A stretch of 22,189 nt of DNA, taken from the IMG/VR virus record IMGVR_UViG_3300031659_001719, positions 1 to 22,189 of that record. One strand, 5' to 3'. A program made the position numbers and the translations under genes. Shown piece after piece: positions 19,632 to 22,189 of this stretch. Position 1 is the first letter of the stretch, and every line of letters begins with the position of its first letter. This DNA is from a virus. The notes below the pieces were generated by a model. It saw only the letters and a program-made list of their open reading frames with translations, had not been told where the DNA came from and did not search any database.

Positions 19632-20387
19632 ATGCTCGCAAGTCCGGACCGACTAACAAAAAGACAAAAAAGAAAATTGCGCCAAGATAAAGTTTTGGAC
19701 AACTCTGGGAAACTGAATGTAGGAGAAAGATTTAAACTGTTAGACGTTGAGCCGATGACAGTAGCACAAGAAGATGCATTTGACTCGTGGGATAACGATT
19801 TTCATTTGATGCTTCATGGTATTGCTGGCACAGGTAAAACGTTTATTGGATTATATCTAGCACTCAAATCAGTGCTTCAAGATAAAGATTTTAGTAAAGT
19901 TTTTATTATTAGATCAGTAGTACCAACAAGAGATATTGGGTTCTTACCCGGTAATCAAAAAGAGAAGATGCGGGTCTACGAAGCGCCCTATCAAGATATT
20001 GCTAGAAAGCTGTTTAATCGTGGTGATGCTTATGAAATTTTAAAGACAAAGAACGTTGTAGAATTTATGTCCACCTCATTCATTCGTGGTATCACACTAG
20101 ACGATTCAATTATCATTGTAGATGAAGTTCAAAACATGAATGCGATGGAGTTACATTCTGTTATGACAAGAGTTGGTGAAAATTGTAAGATCATATTTTG
20201 TGGTGATGTTCGTCAAGATGATTTGACAAGCGAACGAAAAAAAGAGTTGAGCGGGTTAAGAGATTTTTTACGCATTATAGATAGTATGAAAGAATTCGAT
20301 TTCGTTGAATTCACTTCCAAAGACATTGTGAGATCAGGCCTCGTAAAATCCTATATTATAGCGAGGTCCAAACTAGGACTAGATTGA
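19632..20387 (+). CDS. phoH: PhoH-family P-loop ATPase
   Basis: A 251-aa ATPase. Walker A is GIAGTGKT (residues 63-70); Walker B is IIIVDEVQN (Asp164, Glu165); a later FCGDVRQDD gives the sensor-like loop typical of PhoH and SF1-like helicases. The stretch IIRSVVPTRDIGFLPGNQKEKM is a family signature. The gene is very common in marine phages and is sometimes treated as a phosphate-stress gene, but the domain itself suggests a nucleic-acid or RNA helicase-type role. The basic N-terminus (RLTKRQKRKLRQDK) may contact nucleic acid. Followed by an overlapping nuclease gene, which hints at joint action. Confidence 0.95.
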   Translation: MLASPDRLTKRQKRKLRQDKVLDNSGKLNVGERFKLLDVEPMTVAQEDAFDSWDNDFHLMLHGIAGTGKTFIGLYLALKSVLQDKDFSKVFIIRSVVPTRDIGFLPGNQKEKMRVYEAPYQDIARKLFNRGDAYEILKTKNVVEFMSTSFIRGITLDDSIIIVDEVQNMNAMELHSVMTRVGENCKIIFCGDVRQDDLTSERKKELSGLRDFLRIIDSMKEFDFVEFTSKDIVRSGLVKSYIIARSKLGLD

Positions 20388-21058
20388 TGAAACATTTTAA
20401 TCATGTACAGGCTTCAACCCTAACGGAGCTTGTTGCCGAAACTACGGGTAGCGGTAGAGTGTACAATACACCTGACGGAAATCGCTACCCGTCAGTTACG
20501 ACTGTATTATCAGAACTAAGCAAAGCAGGTATTGCCGCTTGGAGAAAACGTGTTGGCGCAGAAGAAGCCAACCGTATCTCTACACAAGCCAGTTCTAGAG
20601 GTACAAAAGTTCACCAAATATGTGAAGACTACCTCAACAATAAGCCTGACGTATTTGATGGCCAAATGCCAGCGAACATCTTTATGTTCAAACAAATCCA
20701 ACCCATTCTAGACACACATATTGATAATATTCAATATTTAGAAGCACCTCTGTATTCAGATTTTCTAAAAACAGCAGGTCGGGTAGATTGTATTGCAGAG
20801 TTCGACGGGAAACTCTCTATTATTGATTTCAAAACATCTCGTAAACCCAAAAAGAAAGAATGGATTTCTAACTACTTTATGCAAGCATCTTGTTATGCTG
20901 TAATGTACGAAGAACGAACTAAAATACCAGTCAGTCGCACTGTAGTGATTATTGCGGTAGATGGTTCTGAGTCTCAAGTGTTTATTGAAAACAGAGATAA
21001 TTTCATCGAACAATTTGTAGAACTCAGAGTCTCATACAAAGAGAAATACGGTATCTAG
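20387..21058 (+). CDS. PD-(D/E)XK (RecB/Cas4-like) exonuclease
   Basis: A 223-aa nuclease starting at TGATG (1-nt overlap with phoH) behind AGGA. The N-terminal motif GTKVHQICEDYL (His76, Glu80 region) is the GxxxH element of RecB-type nucleases. The catalytic core is Glu120, GRVDCIAEFDGKLSIIDFKTS (Asp134, Asp147, Lys149) followed by the helix MQASCYAVMY with Gln and Tyr, as in RecB motif III/QxxxY. Single-domain phage enzymes of this kind process DNA ends. Membership in the family is well supported; the precise polarity is unknown. Confidence 0.88.
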   Translation: MKHFNHVQASTLTELVAETTGSGRVYNTPDGNRYPSVTTVLSELSKAGIAAWRKRVGAEEANRISTQASSRGTKVHQICEDYLNNKPDVFDGQMPANIFMFKQIQPILDTHIDNIQYLEAPLYSDFLKTAGRVDCIAEFDGKLSIIDFKTSRKPKKKEWISNYFMQASCYAVMYEERTKIPVSRTVVIIAVDGSESQVFIENRDNFIEQFVELRVSYKEKYGI

Positions 21059-21125
21059 AGTCTCTTTATCCAAGCTTCTTTTATTTTCTGTTTATACGAA
21101 CAACAACTTGAGAGAAAAATCAATC

Positions 21126-21515
21126 ATGTTTAAAACACTCGCTACTATCACTTTATGGTATTCAATCACTTTTATATCTTTAATTATGTTCTCTAGTAAT
21201 GCAAAATCTCAAACGACAGAGGATGCTTTTATTATGAACGTTAAGATGGTATGTGATGATACAAAAAAGATTGCAGCATTTGTGAATGAAAACCAATATA
21301 AGTTAATCGCAGGTGGCCTGACAACGACTAGTAATAGAGGCAATGTTCTAATAACAGTATATGGGAATAAAGAAAACGTAGTTGTTCTTGGTGTTGACCC
21401 AAGTGGGTTTACATGCTTTATTGTTGAAATTAACCATGCTCTTCATTACGAGTATGGTATTAAGAAGCATATGCTGGCTCCTAAAAAAGATACTGGCCCA
21501 AAAATTGCTTCATAA
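21126..21515 (+). CDS. Exported small protein of unknown function
   Basis: A 129-aa protein from ATG 21126; the longer frame from TTG 21108 would put a charged tail ahead of the signal and is disfavoured. Residues 1-29 form a Sec signal peptide: MFKTLATITLWYSITFISLIMFSSNAKSQ, with likely cleavage after the small residues near NAKS. The mature protein is about 100 aa with two Cys (VCDD and FTCF), which could form a disulfide. It also has ITVYGNKENVVVLGVDP, suggesting a small beta fold. Periplasmic location is predicted. Similar short exported proteins in marine T4-type phages are uncharacterised. Its end overlaps the upstream extension of purN. Confidence 0.7.
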   Translation: MFKTLATITLWYSITFISLIMFSSNAKSQTTEDAFIMNVKMVCDDTKKIAAFVNENQYKLIAGGLTTTSNRGNVLITVYGNKENVVVLGVDPSGFTCFIVEINHALHYEYGIKKHMLAPKKDTGPKIAS

Positions 21516-21549
21516 AGCATTATTTAAAGAAACCTCTAGCACACAATAT

Positions 21550-22077
21550 TTGCCAATTGTGTGCTTTGCATCGGGTAATGGTACAAATCTACAAGCACTC
21601 ATTGATGCACATATTAAAATAGATACGCTCATCACAGACAATCCAAACGCATATGCAATTCAAAGAGCGCAGAATGCAAATATACCTTATTATGTTATAA
21701 CAAAGAAAAAAGAATGGATAAACGCAATACCAAACAACACTGTATTGATTATACTCGCTGGATTTATGAGAATACTACCATTGGATTTCGTAAACAAGTT
21801 TCGTGATCGCATAATCAACATACACCCAAGCCTGTTACCATCATTTCCTGGTCTTGATGCTATTAAACAAGCATACGACTATGGTGTAAAGTATACAGGT
21901 GTAACAGTACACTATGTTGATGAAGGTATAGACACTGGTAGCATCATCGCACAGAAGGCTGTGTACATTCCATCAGTGTGTACTCTTGCTGACCTAGAAG
22001 AAAACATTCACCAAGTAGAACACGAGTTGTATTCAATGGTGATAAAACGAATGCTACGGTATGAGGATTTAGATTGA
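21550..22077 (+). CDS. purN: Phosphoribosylglycinamide formyltransferase (purine synthesis)
   Basis: A PurN-type enzyme, transferring a formyl group from 10-formyl-tetrahydrofolate to GAR. Motifs: FASGNGTNLQALID at the N-terminus, LAGFMRILPLDFV, NIHPSLLPSFPG with Asn90 and His92, and VHYVDEGIDTGSIIAQ with Asp128, matching the Asn-His-Asp catalytic set of E. coli PurN. Length from TTG 21550 is 175 aa (E. coli 212). The start is uncertain: the frame is open from 21382 with ATGs at 21436 and 21454 and TTG at 21505, all without a convincing ribosome site. TTG 21550 puts the family N-terminus first and avoids overlap with the preceding gene. Confidence 0.88.
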   Translation: MPIVCFASGNGTNLQALIDAHIKIDTLITDNPNAYAIQRAQNANIPYYVITKKKEWINAIPNNTVLIILAGFMRILPLDFVNKFRDRIINIHPSLLPSFPGLDAIKQAYDYGVKYTGVTVHYVDEGIDTGSIIAQKAVYIPSVCTLADLEENIHQVEHELYSMVIKRMLRYEDLD

Positions 22078-22080
22078 GTA

Positions 22081-22107
22081 ACGCCCATATCGATTGTGTT
22101 TGGGCGT
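22081..22107 (+). terminator. Hairpin after purN
   Basis: ACGCCCA (22081-22087) and TGGGCGT (22101-22107) make a 7-bp G+C-rich stem around a 13-nt loop, 3 nt after the purN stop and before the next promoter. No U-tract follows, so it may be a factor-dependent terminator, an mRNA-stabilising hairpin or an operator. Confidence 0.5.
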
Positions 22108-22133
22108 CATATGAAAACAGTTTGACTAAACAC

Positions 22134-22172
22134 TTGACAACATCACTGAACCGCTGTATAATAACTATTATA
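22134..22172 (+). promoter_or_regulatory. Sigma70-type promoter with near-palindrome over -10
   Basis: TTGACA (22134-22139), 17-nt spacer, TATAAT (22157-22162). From CTG before -10 to about 22173 the sequence is nearly the same as at 4505-4524. The 16-mer TATAATAACTATTATA has one central mismatch from a perfect palindrome. The promoter points off the window at a gene beyond 22189. Confidence 0.85.
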
Positions 22173-22189
22173 GACACTGAGAAGAGAAA

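Noticed and set aside
21059-21125. Promoter or terminator in the 67-nt gap before the exported protein
   Set aside because: No TTGACA/TATAAT pair at proper spacing and no stable G+C stem with a T-tract; only A/T-rich sequence is visible.

Overview
This window looks like part of the genome of a T4-type tailed phage (myovirus). The host is Gram-negative, because the phage encodes a two-component spanin, and it is probably aquatic or marine. About 41 genes lie on one strand, tightly packed, with many ATGA-type, 1-nt or 8-nt overlaps. No tRNA, rRNA, CRISPR array or insertion sequence was seen. The lineage follows from recognisable T4-superfamily genes (gp61-like primase, Rnh-like 5'-3' exonuclease, NrdA/NrdB, PhoH, a DUF6433-type protein). 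The marine flavour comes from the small conserved genes, PhoH, PurN, a 2OG-Fe(II) oxygenase and a GT4 glycosyltransferase.

Layout. (1) 1-4484 is a probable late region: small virion-associated or unknown proteins, a staphylococcal-nuclease homologue, a mini-cupin, an EF-loop peptide and an Ig-like (SwmB-type) protein. It ends in a lysis cassette: i-spanin, overlapping o-spanin lipoprotein and an XhlA-like membrane protein. (2) A strong sigma70-type promoter at 4486 opens the nucleic-acid block 4556-11485: primase, a DUF6817-type gene, an oxygenase that appears to carry a divergent DUF6817-like tail, nrdA, an unknown gene, an atypical glutaredoxin, two tiny membrane proteins, nrdB, a zinc ribbon and a GIY-YIG nuclease that seems to start on AUA. 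(3) 11482-15750 holds three separately promoted units: two unknown genes sharing a 33-nt exact repeat read in different frames; a GNAT-like protein; and a DUF932 gene followed by a glycine-zipper lipoprotein, a SleB-type hydrolase and a coiled-coil peptide. (4) 15781-17265 carries two small genes and a glycosyltransferase. (5) A promoter at 17275 drives Rnh, the DUF6433-type protein, a 56-aa basic peptide, a HAD-like phosphatase, a small MPTY protein, PhoH, a PD-(D/E)XK nuclease, an exported protein and PurN. The window ends at another promoter.

How it fits together. NrdA/NrdB, glutaredoxin and PurN would raise nucleotide supply. Primase, Rnh, PhoH and the nucleases serve replication and host DNA recycling. 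Spanins, the XhlA-like protein and the SleB hydrolase fit lysis.

The most unusual signals are regulatory and architectural. Two promoters carry the same 11-bp palindrome between -35 and -10, in opposite orientation. Two other promoters have 16-bp palindromes built over the -10 box. A 33-nt sequence is duplicated in two unrelated genes. A DUF6817 gene sits beside an oxygenase with a DUF6817-like tail. All functional calls come from reading motifs by eye; no database search was run.
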